A stretch of 64,000 nucleotides of DNA, from the NCBI RefSeq assembly GCF_003970915.1, contig NZ_RXOF01000001.1, positions 1 through 64,000 on the forward strand. Direction: 5' to 3'. The translations under genes and the position numbers were made by a program. Shown here piece by piece: positions 24,139 through 34,681 of this stretch; position 1 is the stretch's first letter; each line of letters opens with the position of its first letter. The notes beneath the pieces were generated by a model, which saw only the letters and a list, made by a program, of their open reading frames with translations, was not told the origin of the DNA and searched no databases. Origin of the DNA: Hymenobacter gummosus (lineage in GTDB: Bacteria; Bacteroidota; Bacteroidia; Cytophagales; Hymenobacteraceae).

Positions 24139-27100
24139 TTACTCCACCACCACGCGGCGCACCACGTGCAGGTTTTGGCCGGTGATGCGCAGCGTATACA
24201 CGCCGTGGCTCAGCGCCTGGGTGCTGACAACGGCCCGGGCGGCGGTGCCGCGCAGTGTCAGCGGCTGCTGACTTACGCGCTGGCCCAGGCTGTTGTAGAG
24301 GGTCAGCTCGGCCACCTGCGTTGCGCCCGCGCCCTCAAACCGGACCTCAAAGCTGCCGGTAGCCGTGGGGTTGGGCAGCAGCTGAATGGCGTAGCCGGCG
24401 GCCTGCTCGCGCACGGCCAGCCCCGGGTCGACGCGCAGCGCGAGGCTGGCCACGTTGTTCTGCTCGTTGGTTTCGCTCACGGCGTTCTGCGAGTCGGCCA
24501 CGAACAGCACGAAGTAGGGCCCGGGCGCCGTGCCGGACGGAATGCTGATGCCCGACAGCACGCGGGTAATGCCGAAGCCGGCCGCCATGCTGCCCACGCT
24601 GCTGCTGGTCAGCAGCACGTCGCCGGCATCCAGCGTGGTATTGGTGGAGAGGTACACGCCGATGGTGTGCGCGGCGGCGGCGGCCGTACCCAGGTTTTCG
24701 TGGAAGGCCGTGACGGCAATGGTGCCCCCGGCCCGCACCGGTGAGGGCAGCACCGTCAGCTGCGACACCGCCAAATCGACACCTGCGGCCGTGACGGTGA
24801 TGGAGCTGGCAAACACGGTTACGTTGTTCTGCTCATCCGATTCCGTCACCGTGTTCTGCGGGTCGGCTACCACCAGCAGGCGGTACGTGCCGGCCGCCGT
24901 GGCCGCGGGCACCGTGAACGAGCCCGAACGGTTGGCCGTGGCCCCGGCCGCCAGCAAGCCCCCGGTGCTGGTGCCCAGCAGTACGTCGCCGGCATCCAGG
25001 ATGGTGTTGGTGGAGAGGTAGTAGCCCACCGAGCTGCTGCTGGCATCGTTGGTGCCCTGGTTGCGGATGATGCTCCCCACGCTCAGGGCCGAGCCAGCGC
25101 CCAGCGTCAGCGGCGAGGCGGTGGGCTGCTGCACCAGCAGATCGGGCGCCCCGGTGCCGCCCCCGCCTACGCACGATATTACGGCCTCGAACCCGTCGCG
25201 CACCACGCTCACGTCGGTGATGAACTGCATGGTTAGCACCCCGGCGGCGTTGGTAGCCGTGACGGCCGTGCCCGGCGCCACCGAGCCGTTGTACGAGGCC
25301 AGCAGCGGGCTGCTGGTCGTGGGCCCGTCGTAGATGTTCAGGAAGTCAAACCCGCTCTCGGTGTCGAAGGTGCGGATGGTGACGCGTACCCGGGCCCCGG
25401 CCGTGGCGGGCGAAATCGTCAGGGAGCCGTTGGCGTTATCGGAGTACACGCCGGTGCCGCCGTGGTCGTAGATGGTGGTGCCGCAGGAGGTAAGCGTGGC
25501 CGTGCCGCTAAACGGAATAACGGTACCGCTGAAGGGCGGCGTCACCGTCAGGGGCACCGAGGCCACGTTGTTTTGCTCGTTGGTTTCGCTCACGGCGTTC
25601 AGCGGATCGGCCACCAACAGCACAAAGTAGTTGCCCGGGGTGGTAGCGGCGGGGATGGTCAGCGTCGCTCCGCGCACACCGCCCGAACCAGCCGTCAGCG
25701 CCCCGCCCGGCACCGTGGTCAGCAGCACGTCGGCGCTGTTGAGTACGTTGTCGGTGGAGAGGTAGTAGCCCAAGGCGCTGCTGGCGGCAGTGGTAGTGCC
25801 CTGGTTGAAGATGTTGCCGTTGGCCGCCAGGGTGCCACCTGCCGACACCGCGTTGCGCGCCAGGGCCGCCTGACTCACAATCAGGTCTACACCGGGCAGC
25901 ACGATGCTGAGCGCCGCGGCCGCCACGTTGTTTTGCTCGTTGATTTCGCTGATGGCGTTGGGGGCATCCGCCACGAACAGCACGAAGTAAGCCCCGGCCG
26001 CCGTGCCGGCCGGAATGGTCAGCAGCGCCGCCGGGCTGGCGAAGCCGTTGGCGTTGATTGACTGCACGGTCGTCTGCCCGATGGCTATGTCAGCGGCATC
26101 CAGGGTGTTGTTGGTCGACAGGTAGTAGCCCAGCGTCGACACCGGCGCGGGAGTGTTGCCCACGTTGGTCACCGTGCTGAACACGTTCACGGTGCCTCCG
26201 GCCGTGGTGGCCAGCGGGTTCAGGGCGGCCTGCACCACCTGCAAATCCACGCGCGGCACCACCACCGTCAGGGCGGCCGCGCCCACGTTGTTCTGCTCGT
26301 TCGGCTCGTTGATCTGGTTAGTATGGTCGGCGACGCCCAGAATGAAGTAGGTGCCCGGCGCAGTACCCGCCGGGACCGTCACAGTGCCGTTGGTCGAGAA
26401 CAAGGCCCCCGCCGGCATGGGCGCCAGCGTCGAGGTGGTCAGCGGCTGGTCGGCGGCGTCCAGGGTATTGTTGGTCGAGAAGTAATAGCCCACCGTGGAG
26501 GCCGGGGAGGCAACGTTGCCCACGTTTACGACGGAGACAAAGACACTCACGTTGGCGCCCGCCACCGTTAGTGTCGGGCTCAGGCTGACTTGCTGAACCT
26601 GCAGGTCCACCGACGGAGCGGCCACGGTCAGCGTACGGCTGATCAGGTTGTTCTGCTCGTTGGTTTCGCTGACGGTGTTCTGCGGGTCGGCCACGAACAG
26701 CAGGAAGTAGTTGCCCAGGGCGGTGCCGGCCGGAATGGTGGCCGTGGCGCTGCGGAAGATACTCTGCCCGCCCCCGAGCTGCCCACCAATAGCCGTTACC
26801 AGCAGCTGGTCGCCGGCGTCGAGGGTGGCATTGGTCGAGAGGTACACGCCCATATTGCTGGTGCTGGCCGTGGTATTGCCCAGGTTGGTGAGCAGGGCCG
26901 AAGCCAGGAACGAGCCGCCCGCCGGCGCCGTGAGGGGGCTGCTGGGCTGCGAAACGGTCAAATCGACGCTGGGCGTCACCACGCTTATCTGCAGCACCGC
27001 CACGTTGTTCTGCTCGTTGGTTTCGCCCACCACGTTCTGCGGGTCGGCCACGAACAGCAGAAAATACGTGCCGGGCGTTGTGCCCGCCGGTATGGTAGCC

Positions 27101-28146
27101 GTGGCTTGGCGTACTTCCGCGCCCAACGCCAGCAGCGGTCCGCCGGTGCTGCTGGTCAGCAGCTGGTCGGCAGCATCCAGGGTATTGTTGGTCGAGAGGT
27201 AGTAGCCCACCGTGCTGCTGCTGGCGGTGGTAGTGCCCAGGTTACGAATGACGCTGTTCAGGGTCATCGGGGTGCCGGGCGAGGTAATGGTCGGCGTCGC
27301 AAACGGATTCTGGATGACCAAATCCACACCCACCGGCACCACCGTGAAGGAGGCGGCTACCACGTTGTTCTGCTCGTTCGACTCACTGACCGCATTCTGG
27401 AAGTCGGCCACAAACAGCAGGAAGTAGTTGCCGTTGGCCGTACCGGCCGGAATGGTCACGTTGGCCAAGCGCGTGCTGGCCTGATTGGCCGGTAATGGCC
27501 CGCCCAGCGTGCTGGTCAGCAGCTGGTCGGTGGCGTCGAGGGTCGCGTTGGTGGAGAGGTAATAGCCCACCGAGCTGCTGCTGGCCGCCGATACCGAGCG
27601 GTTGAAAATGGTCACGGTAGCCGATATGGTGCCGCCCGCCGCCACGGTCAGCGGCGTCAGGGCGGGGCCCTGCGGCTGCAAATCGGGCAGCGGCGCCAGC
27701 GGCACGCAGCTGATGGTGGCGGCAAAGCCGGGCAGGTTGCTCACCCCGTCACTGGTCAGGCGCACCGTCAGCACCCCGCCGGGGTTGGAGGCCACCACCG
27801 TGCCCGGGCTGCCGGTGCCGTCGTAGATGCCCAGGATGGGGTCGTTGGTGCTGGCGCCGTCGTAGATGGTCAGCCGGTCGAAGAATGCCTCCGTCTCGAA
27901 GGCGGTAAACTGCAGCTGGATGCGGCTGCCGCTGCTGGGGCGCAGAATCGTCACGCCGTCGGCGTTGGGCGAGTAGTTGCCGCCGAGGCCGCCGTCGTCG
28001 TACAGAATACCGCTGCACGCCGTCACGTCGGTGGTGCCCGTGGTGGGCATCTGGTAGCCCTGCCCCTGGCCGTAGCTGGGTAGGCCCGCCAGCAACAGCC
28101 ACAACATGCCGGCGCACAGCCAGCCCAGCTTGTACAAGTGTTTCAT
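24139..28146 (-). CDS. Giant secreted CUB-CARDB repeat protein with T9SS sorting domain
   Basis: This 1335-residue surface protein reads: signal peptide (to about 28, LLLAGLPSYGQ); CUB-like domain 1 (about 40-155, CSGILYDDGG to FAATISC); six CARDB immunoglobulin-like repeats; CUB-like domain 2 (CGTTIYDHGG to FEAVISC); two more CARDB repeats; and a T9SS sorting domain (IQLLPNPTATGSFEV, ending VVRRVVVE). Each CARDB unit is about 120 residues and ends in V-x-E-x-N-E-Q-N-N-V. Another recurrent motif is GYYLSTNNTLDAADQLL. The ACGTTGTTCTGCTCGTT-type DNA word recurs almost exactly every 360 bases. A cell-adhesion or surface-display role is inferred. The ATG at 28146 is preferred over 28230. Confidence 0.9.
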   Translation of the reverse strand: MKHLYKLGWLCAGMLWLLLAGLPSYGQGQGYQMPTTGTTDVTACSGILYDDGGLGGNYSPNADGVTILRPSSGSRIQLQFTAFETEAFFDRLTIYDGASTNDPILGIYDGTGSPGTVVASNPGGVLTVRLTSDGVSNLPGFAATISCVPLAPLPDLQPQGPALTPLTVAAGGTISATVTIFNRSVSAASSSSVGYYLSTNATLDATDQLLTSTLGGPLPANQASTRLANVTIPAGTANGNYFLLFVADFQNAVSESNEQNNVVAASFTVVPVGVDLVIQNPFATPTITSPGTPMTLNSVIRNLGTTTASSSTVGYYLSTNNTLDAADQLLTSSTGGPLLALGAEVRQATATIPAGTTPGTYFLLFVADPQNVVGETNEQNNVAVLQISVVTPSVDLTVSQPSSPLTAPAGGSFLASALLTNLGNTTASTSNMGVYLSTNATLDAGDQLLVTAIGGQLGGGQSIFRSATATIPAGTALGNYFLLFVADPQNTVSETNEQNNLISRTLTVAAPSVDLQVQQVSLSPTLTVAGANVSVFVSVVNVGNVASPASTVGYYFSTNNTLDAADQPLTTSTLAPMPAGALFSTNGTVTVPAGTAPGTYFILGVADHTNQINEPNEQNNVGAAALTVVVPRVDLQVVQAALNPLATTAGGTVNVFSTVTNVGNTPAPVSTLGYYLSTNNTLDAADIAIGQTTVQSINANGFASPAALLTIPAGTAAGAYFVLFVADAPNAISEINEQNNVAAAALSIVLPGVDLIVSQAALARNAVSAGGTLAANGNIFNQGTTTAASSALGYYLSTDNVLNSADVLLTTVPGGALTAGSGGVRGATLTIPAATTPGNYFVLLVADPLNAVSETNEQNNVASVPLTVTPPFSGTVIPFSGTATLTSCGTTIYDHGGTGVYSDNANGSLTISPATAGARVRVTIRTFDTESGFDFLNIYDGPTTSSPLLASYNGSVAPGTAVTATNAAGVLTMQFITDVSVVRDGFEAVISCVGGGGTGAPDLLVQQPTASPLTLGAGSALSVGSIIRNQGTNDASSSSVGYYLSTNTILDAGDVLLGTSTGGLLAAGATANRSGSFTVPAATAAGTYRLLVVADPQNTVTESDEQNNVTVFASSITVTAAGVDLAVSQLTVLPSPVRAGGTIAVTAFHENLGTAAAAAHTIGVYLSTNTTLDAGDVLLTSSSVGSMAAGFGITRVLSGISIPSGTAPGPYFVLFVADSQNAVSETNEQNNVASLALRVDPGLAVREQAAGYAIQLLPNPTATGSFEVRFEGAGATQVAELTLYNSLGQRVSQQPLTLRGTAARAVVSTQALSHGVYTLRITGQNLHVVRRVVVE

Positions 28147-28211
28147 GACCAATGAAAAGAAGAAGGATATTGTAGGTGCCGCCGACCTTAGGCCCGGAAA
28201 AGCACAAAAAA

Positions 28212-28233
28212 AGCGTGGGGTTGAATCCACGCT
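28212..28233 (-). terminator. Intrinsic terminator after the DivIC gene
   Basis: The arms AGCGTGG and CCACGCT surround an 8-base loop and are followed on the minus strand by seven T residues. It isolates the divIC transcript from the CARDB gene downstream. Confidence 0.85.
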
Positions 28234-28275
28234 CTAAGTTACTTCCAAAACGATACCGACAAAGGCCAACAACGC

Positions 28276-28596
28276 TTATTCTTCCTCGGCCGGTACGAGA
28301 AGGAAAACATCCTCCCCGGGCCGTTTCATCACGTATTTCTCCCGGGCAAACTTCTCCAGCATTTCGGGGCTGCTGAGCAGCTCGGCCCGGTCCTGCTTTA
28401 CCTCCTCGATCTTGCCGGTGTAATATTCTTTCTGCTCCTGCAGCTCCCGGTATTTGCTGTACATCTCGTACTGCTTCAGCAAATCATTGGCGTCAAACAG
28501 CAGCATCCACCCCAGGAAGGCCACGCCCGTAATGAAGTAGAAGCTGCGCAAAAAGCGCGGTACACGGTTGAACACGTCGGTGAACTGCATGGGCAT
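28276..28596 (-). CDS. Septum formation initiator family protein (FtsB/DivIC-like)
   Basis: The protein has 106 residues and one membrane helix (SFYFITGVAFLGWMLLF, about 18-34), followed by a coiled coil (KYRELQEQKEYYTGKIEEVKQ). The C-terminal patch FAREKYVMKRPGEDVFLLVP is the conserved R-E-x-Y-x-x-x-x-x-G-E/D motif of FtsB/DivIC, a component of the divisome FtsQLB complex. In Bacteroidota it usually lies directly downstream of eno. Here a CARDB gene separates the two. Length and topology fit the family well. Confidence 0.88.
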   Translation of the reverse strand: MPMQFTDVFNRVPRFLRSFYFITGVAFLGWMLLFDANDLLKQYEMYSKYRELQEQKEYYTGKIEEVKQDRAELLSSPEMLEKFAREKYVMKRPGEDVFLLVPAEEE

Positions 28597-28632
28597 CAGA
28601 ACTGATTCCTACAAAGTACGGGCATTGCCGGC

Positions 28633-29736
28633 TTATTTTACCAGCAGCTGCTGGTGCAGCCGTTGCCCGTTCACCAGCGTTTGCAGCAGGTAGCGCCCGG
28701 GCACCAGGCCGGCCACGCTGAGGCGCGCGGTTCCGTCGGCGCCGAACCGTAGCACCGGCCGCGCCACTTCCTGCCCTAGCGCGTTGTGCAGCGTCGCCAC
28801 CACCGAAGCGGCGCGCAGCCCCGAGGCACCAATAAGCAGCTCCTGGCCACCCTCCACCGGGTTGGGGTAGAGCTGCAGCGCCTGAAGCGGCGTAGCGGCC
28901 CGCGCAGCCGTGATGCCGCCGGTAATGGTAATGGCCAGCGCCCGGCTGTTGTTGTTCTCGTTCGACTCCGCAATGCGGTTCAGGTGGTCGGCCACCACCA
29001 GCACGTAGTACCGGCCCGGCTGGGTGCTGCCCGGCACCGTCAGCACAGGAGCCGAGGTGATTGTGCCGCTGCCGCCGCCCGACAACGAACCGACCCCGGA
29101 GGTGCCCAACACGACGTCGCCGGGCGTTAGCAGTGTATCCACCGATAAATAGTAGCCCATTTCTGCGTTCGGACTGCCCCCGGCACCTTGATTGTTGACG
29201 AACGTAAACGCGCCCAGGCTTCCGCCCGCTGGCAGGGAGTTAAACGAAGTAGATGGCCGCCACAAGGTCAGATCCGGTAGTTGGGCCGGGCCGCCCACTA
29301 CCACGCTCACCGGGGTTGTCAGCACGTTGTTTTGCTCGTTGCTTTCCCGCTCCATGTCCAGTGGATCAGCCACAAACACCATGTAGTAGCTGCCCGCCCG
29401 CGTCGTGGCCGGAATGGTCACGTTAATGTTGAGCGTTGCCGACGTGGTCGAGCCAAACAAGTTTGTACCGACCGAGTTCAGGTACACGTCCGTGCCGTCC
29501 CAGGTGTTGTCTGCCGACAAATACGCGCCGATAAAGGCAAACTGCGCGGCAGTACCCAGGGTACGGATGGTTGCGGAGAGTTGGTAGTTAGCGCCGGCGT
29601 AAACGGTGCTCGGGCACGTAATGGGGGTCGTCACAACCAGATCCGGCTGCGCCTGCACCTGTGCGGCCAAACCAAGCCAAGCCAGTAGGCAGACCACCAG
29701 CGTGCGGGCCAATAAACGAGTAGATGGGACGGACAT
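28633..29736 (-). CDS. Secreted CARDB protein with T9SS sorting domain
   Basis: The 367-residue protein has a signal peptide (VVCLLAWLGLAAQVQAQ, ending near 30), two CARDB units with the end motif V-x-E-S-N-E-x-N-N (SNEQNNVLTT and SNENNNSRAL), and a C-terminal sorting domain (LQLYPNPVEGG, ending LHQQLLVK). It is a short paralogue of the 1335-residue protein at 24139-28146, and the two flank divIC. Its position between eno and divIC breaks a pair that is normally adjacent. The ATG at 29736 is chosen for signal peptide geometry; a longer form from 29781 is possible. Adhesin-like surface display is inferred. Confidence 0.87.
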   Translation of the reverse strand: MSVPSTRLLARTLVVCLLAWLGLAAQVQAQPDLVVTTPITCPSTVYAGANYQLSATIRTLGTAAQFAFIGAYLSADNTWDGTDVYLNSVGTNLFGSTTSATLNINVTIPATTRAGSYYMVFVADPLDMERESNEQNNVLTTPVSVVVGGPAQLPDLTLWRPSTSFNSLPAGGSLGAFTFVNNQGAGGSPNAEMGYYLSVDTLLTPGDVVLGTSGVGSLSGGGSGTITSAPVLTVPGSTQPGRYYVLVVADHLNRIAESNENNNSRALAITITGGITAARAATPLQALQLYPNPVEGGQELLIGASGLRAASVVATLHNALGQEVARPVLRFGADGTARLSVAGLVPGRYLLQTLVNGQRLHQQLLVK

Positions 29737-29799
29737 GCGTCTTGGGGCTTTGAATAGCAATAACCCGTTAAAATTGGGCATAATCCCTCGTTGGCACAA

Positions 29800-29833
29800 C
29801 AAAGCCGGTCCACCTCGCGGCAGACCGGCTTTG
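29800..29833 (-). terminator. Hairpin downstream of eno
   Basis: CAAAGCCGGTC and GACCGGCTTTG form an 11-base stem with a 12-base loop, followed on the minus strand by TTG. The T-tract is weak but the stem is strong. Confidence 0.7.
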
Positions 29834-29852
29834 CGTAGCCCTGAGGCGTCAG

Positions 29853-31175
<1,323 letters not shown>

Positions 31176-31350
31176 TCAGCGGTGCCCGTCCCACGCGGGC
31201 CCAACGGCAAAGAAACACAAGTGCCGGGGATTCGCCTAGGTGATAGGGCAAATCAACCGTTTGCGCAAGGCCGGAATGTTCCACCTGTTTTCCTCCTCTG
31301 AAGCCACCGGGCCTTTCCAGCGCCCCGCCCACCGCTTTTTGTCACCGCTT

Positions 31351-31441
31351 CGGAAGTCCGGCAATTGCTCTATTCCTGTTCTCCTCCTACCGGGAGTCCG
31401 GTAGCCTTCCACCAACGGCTGCCGCGCAACCGGAAGTCCGG
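31351..31441. repeat. Three CGGRAGTCCGG palindromes at exact 40-base spacing
   Basis: CGGAAGTCCGG at 31351, CGGGAGTCCGG at 31391 and CGGAAGTCCGG at 31431 start exactly 40 bases apart. Each is near-palindromic, and the third has extended symmetry (AACCGGAAGTCCGGTT). They lie about 230-320 bases before the eno start. The rest of the 31125-31560 gap shows no gene. Confidence 0.8.
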
Positions 31442-31508
31442 TTGGCCCACAAACAATGTTTTGCGAGCTACCAGCCCCCGGTGAGCCGCCCCGCCCTACG
31501 CGCCGTCG

Positions 31509-31552
31509 TGGCTCCCCCTCTCCTATTCGAAGAGGGGGCCGGGGGGTGAGGT
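31509..31552. repeat. CCCCCTCT/AGAGGGGG palindromic repeat
   Basis: CCCCCTCT (31514-31521) pairs with AGAGGGGG (31531-31538), followed by CCGGGGGGTGAGG. This looks like a dispersed G-rich palindrome known to me from many bacterial genomes. It is adjacent to the rplQ terminator. Confidence 0.6.
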
Positions 31553-31562
31553 GCCCACGCGG

Positions 31563-31601
31563 CACAAAAAAAGGGACGGCCCCCGCAGGAACCGTCCCTT
31601 T
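31563..31601 (-). terminator. Intrinsic terminator at the end of the ribosomal operon
   Basis: The arms AAGGGACGG and CCGTCCCTT are followed on the minus strand by seven T residues. It lies 28 bases after the rplQ stop and closes the supercluster. Confidence 0.92.
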
Positions 31602-31628
31602 CAATTCAAAGCGCCTCAGCGCGGCGAA

Positions 31629-32201
31629 TTACGAAGCCGACTCTTCGGTCTTGTCTTCGCGGGTTTCGCCTTCTTTCAGCGTTTCGGTAGCCGTATCAGC
31701 CGGAGCCGAGGTTTCTACCTGCGTGGTCGAAGCAGCGGGAGCGGCCGTGGTAGCAGCACCTTCAGCTTTCTTACCACCGCGGCGCGAACGACGGGTCGTA
31801 GCCTTAGCCTCGCCAGCCGACTTGGCCGACAGCAGGGTTTCGTTGTAGTCCACCAGCTCGATTACGCACATGTCAGCGTTGTCACCGGCACGGCCGGCGC
31901 TCAGCTTGATGATGCGGGTGTAGCCGCCGGGACGGCCAGCAATTTTGCCAGCTACTTCGCCGTACAGCTCCTTGATGGCCTCTTTGTTCTGCAGCTCGGC
32001 GAATACGATGCGGCGCGAGTGCGTCGTGTCGTCCTTCGAGCGGGTCAGAATCGGCTCTACGTACTTGCGCAGTTCCTTGGCCTTGGCCGTCGTCGTCGTG
32101 ATGCGCTTGTGCAGGATCAGCGAGATGGCGAGGTTCGACAGCATGGCGCTGCGGTGGGCGGTAGTCCGGCCCAGGTGGTTGTCTTTTTTACCGTGACGCA
32201 T
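31629..32201 (-). CDS. rplQ: 50S ribosomal protein L17 with C-terminal extension
   Basis: The protein has 190 residues. The L17 core ([20 protein letters not shown] to about residue 125) is standard and binds 23S rRNA at the tunnel exit side. It is followed by about 60 residues of low complexity that begin Lys/Arg-rich ([12 protein letters not shown]) and become Ala/Thr/Glu-rich. Bacteroidota L17 proteins often carry such tails. It is the last gene of the supercluster, after rpoA. The gap to rpoA holds a word palindrome. Confidence 0.97.
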   Translation of the reverse strand: MRHGKKDNHLGRTTAHRSAMLSNLAISLILHKRITTTTAKAKELRKYVEPILTRSKDDTTHSRRIVFAELQNKEAIKELYGEVAGKIAGRPGGYTRIIKLSAGRAGDNADMCVIELVDYNETLLSAKSAGEAKATTRRSRRGGKKAEGAATTAAPAASTTQVETSAPADTATETLKEGETREDKTEESAS

Positions 32202-32289
32202 TGGTCAAGAAAAGTTAGTGGGATGCTTGCGGACGACGACCACGGCGGGCCGAAGCCTCATTAGAACCGCCGCCCCTTAGGGCACCCCT

Positions 32290-32409
32290 AGTTGAATGTG
32301 AGAAATGTGGTTAATGTGCGGAATGTGGAAGAATGAAATGGATTGTGCGAAGCAGTCAGTTAAAACGACATTTTCACATTACCCACATTCACCCGCATTC
32401 CGCACATTA
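32290..32409. repeat. AATGTG-word palindrome between rpoA and rplQ
   Basis: The core inverted pair AATGTGCGGAATG (32313-32325) and CATTCCGCACATT (32396-32408) is exact. Both arms extend with degenerate AATGTGG words (left from 32293, right from 32375). The element starts 5 bases past the rpoA stop and fills the gap before rplQ. Confidence 0.88.
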
Positions 32410-32414
32410 CAAAA

Positions 32415-33404
32415 TTAGTCTTCTTCCAGACGGAACTTCGCCACGTCCATGCCGAAGTGCAGGCCTTTTTCCTCGACGAGGTTTTCCAGCTCGGTCAAGG
32501 ACTTCTTGCCGAAGTTGCGGAACTTCATCATGTCGGCCAGGTCCAGCTGCACCAGGTCGCCGAGGGTCTTGATGTCGGCGGCCTTGAGGCAGTTGTAAGC
32601 ACGTACCGAGAGGTCCATGTCCTGCAGCGGGGTCTTGAGGACCTTGCGCATGTGCAGCGTCTCTTCGTCCACGCTGGTTTCCTCCTCGGCCTTGGCCGTT
32701 TCGAAGGTCATCGTGTTGTCCGAGAACAGCATGAAATGCTGAATCAGGATGTTGGCGGCGCCTTTCAGCGCATCCTCGGGGTGAATCGAGCCGTCCGTGT
32801 GGATTTCCAACAGCAGCCGCTCGTAGTCGGTCTTCTGCTCCACGCGGGTGTTCTCGATGCTGTACTTCACGTTCTTGATGGGCGTGAAGATGGCGTCGAT
32901 GGCAATCTGACCGAAAACTTGGTCAGCCGGCTTGTTTTCCTCGGCGGGTACGTAGCCACGGCCCTTCTGAACCGTAAACTCGAATTCCAGCGAGGTATTG
33001 GTGTCGATGTTGCAAATCACCAGGTCCGGGTTCAGCACCTGGAAGCCGTTGGTGAATTTGTTGATGTCACCGGCCGTGAAGGTCTCCTGGCCGCTGATGC
33101 GCACCGTGATTTTGTCCTCGATAACGTCGTTGATCTTCTTGAACCGAACTTGCTTCAGGTTCAGGATGATTTCCGACATGTCCTCGATGACGCCCTCGAT
33201 GGTCTGGAACTCGTGCAGCACGTTGCTCGTGCGGACCGAGGTAATTGCGTACCCCTCGAGCGACGACAGCAGGATGCGCCGCAGCGCGTTGCCGATCGTC
33301 ACGCCGTAACCCTTCTCCAGCGGTTTGAACTCAAACGTACCGTAGAAGTCGTCGGATTTCTCCATCACGACCTTCTCCGGCATTTGAAAAGCGAGAATTG
33401 ACAT
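32415..33404 (-). CDS. rpoA: DNA-directed RNA polymerase subunit alpha
   Basis: The 329-residue protein has an N-terminal assembly domain with [22 protein letters not shown] (about 34-55) and a C-terminal alphaCTD with [22 protein letters not shown] and FGKKSLTEL helices. It is the dimeric platform of RNA polymerase. The length is normal for the family. It follows rpsD after a 105-base gap with a strong hairpin, and precedes rplQ after a palindrome. The start [18 protein letters not shown] is typical. Confidence 0.98.
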   Translation of the reverse strand: MSILAFQMPEKVVMEKSDDFYGTFEFKPLEKGYGVTIGNALRRILLSSLEGYAITSVRTSNVLHEFQTIEGVIEDMSEIILNLKQVRFKKINDVIEDKITVRISGQETFTAGDINKFTNGFQVLNPDLVICNIDTNTSLEFEFTVQKGRGYVPAEENKPADQVFGQIAIDAIFTPIKNVKYSIENTRVEQKTDYERLLLEIHTDGSIHPEDALKGAANILIQHFMLFSDNTMTFETAKAEEETSVDEETLHMRKVLKTPLQDMDLSVRAYNCLKAADIKTLGDLVQLDLADMMKFRNFGKKSLTELENLVEEKGLHFGMDVAKFRLEED

Positions 33405-33452
33405 AGATGCGGATGTAAGGGAAATTTGAAGGAAGGAGGTAAACCAATGCAG

Positions 33453-33497
33453 GAGCCGGCCGCTGCCATTGGAAGGTTTCCAGGCAGCGGCCGGCTC
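33453..33497 (-). promoter_or_regulatory. Very stable hairpin between rpsD and rpoA
   Basis: GAGCCGGCCGCTGCC (33453-33467) pairs with its exact complement (33483-33497), and the loop contains a second stem (TGGAA/TTCCA). The fold is nearly perfect over 45 bases. It begins 13 bases after the rpsD stop. No T-tract follows on the minus strand, so it is more likely an attenuator, processing site or RNA-stability element than a full terminator. Confidence 0.8.
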
Positions 33498-33509
33498 TGC
33501 GCAGCAGGC

Positions 33510-34115
33510 TTACTTCGAATACAGTTCGACGATGAGCTGCTCCTCGATTTTCTCGGGAATCATGTCGCGCTGCGGCACCGAAATCACTTTGCCGGCCAGC
33601 TCCTTGCCGTCCCACTCCAGCCAGCCGAACTGACGGGCGTTGCGAGCAGCGAGGCTGTTGGTAATGGCTTCCAGCGACTTCGACTTTTCGCGCACGGCAA
33701 CGATAGCGCCGGGCTTCACGTGGAACGACGGGATGTTTACCACTTCACCGTCCACCGTGATGTGCTTGTGCGACACCAGCTGACGGGCAGCGCGGCGGGT
33801 CGGGGCGATGCCCAGACGGTACACCACGTTGTCCAGACGCTGCTCCAGGTAGGCCAGCAGGTTTTCACCGGTGATGCCCGGCTTACCAGCTGCCTTGTCG
33901 AACAGGTTGGCGAACTGCTTTTCCAGTACCCCGTAGAGGTACTTCACTTTTTGCTTCTCCATCAGCTGCACGGCGTATTCCGACTGCTTCTTGCGGCGGC
34001 CGCGGCCGTGCTGGCCCGGAGGATATGCTTTCTTGGTAAGTGCCTTGCTCGGGCCGAAGATGGCTTCGCCGAAACGACGGGCAACTTTGGTTTTAGGGCC
34101 GGTATAACGTGCCAT
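33510..34115 (-). CDS. rpsD: 30S ribosomal protein S4
   Basis: This 201-residue primary 16S rRNA-binding protein is a translational regulator of the alpha operon in other bacteria. The start [21 protein letters not shown] is standard, and the S4 RNA-binding domain [34 protein letters not shown] (about 94-127) is intact. The Cys residues of zinc-type S4 are missing, so it is the C-minus form. It is located between rpsK and rpoA. Confidence 0.98.
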   Translation of the reverse strand: MARYTGPKTKVARRFGEAIFGPSKALTKKAYPPGQHGRGRRKKQSEYAVQLMEKQKVKYLYGVLEKQFANLFDKAAGKPGITGENLLAYLEQRLDNVVYRLGIAPTRRAARQLVSHKHITVDGEVVNIPSFHVKPGAIVAVREKSKSLEAITNSLAARNARQFGWLEWDGKELAGKVISVPQRDMIPEKIEEQLIVELYSK

Positions 34116-34207
34116 TCTAAAGAGGTGATTTTTCTGGGAAGAAAAGAAAACTGCCTGGCCGCATTAGCTCCCTCACGGGGCGGTAGCGGCCACGCGTCTG
34201 CCGTTAC

Positions 34208-34600
34208 TCAGACGCGGCGACGTTTGGGCGGACGGCAGCCGTTGTGCGGCAGCGGCGTCACGTCGCGGATGGTCGTCACCTCAATGCCCATGTTCTGGAA
34301 CGCACGGATTGCCGACTCGCGGCCAGCGCCCGGACCTTTCACGAACACTTCGCACTTGCGCATGCCCAGGTCGTAAGCCACTTTGCCGCAATCTTGGGCT
34401 GCGGTTTGGGCGGCGTAGGGCGTGTTCTTCTTCGAACCACGGAAGCCCATTTTGCCGGCCGAAGCCCACGAAATCACCTGGCCGTTGTTGTTCGTAACCG
34501 AGATGATGATGTTGTTGAACGAAGCCTTGATGTGCACCTGGCCGGTAGCTTCTACCTGCACGATGCGCTTCTTGGCTTTGTCTTTTCTCTTTTGTGCCAT
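34208..34600 (-). CDS. rpsK: 30S ribosomal protein S11
   Basis: The 130-residue platform protein of the 30S subunit contains [52 protein letters not shown] and the C-terminal [18 protein letters not shown]. All are conserved S11 blocks. It lies between rpsM and rpsD on the minus strand, with an 81-base gap to rpsM. No irregularity was noticed. Confidence 0.98.
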   Translation of the reverse strand: MAQKRKDKAKKRIVQVEATGQVHIKASFNNIIISVTNNNGQVISWASAGKMGFRGSKKNTPYAAQTAAQDCGKVAYDLGMRKCEVFVKGPGAGRESAIRAFQNMGIEVTTIRDVTPLPHNGCRPPKRRRV

Positions 34601-34681
34601 TTGGTTTTCGCAGAAAACGAGCGAGAGGTGTTGGCGGCAGTTGGAAAGTCATGAAGGCCCGCCGCCGATTCCCGCTATGAT

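Noticed and set aside
31351-31441. The 40-base-spaced repeats considered as a CRISPR array
   Set aside because: Repeats are only 11 bases, there are only three copies, and no cas genes are present.
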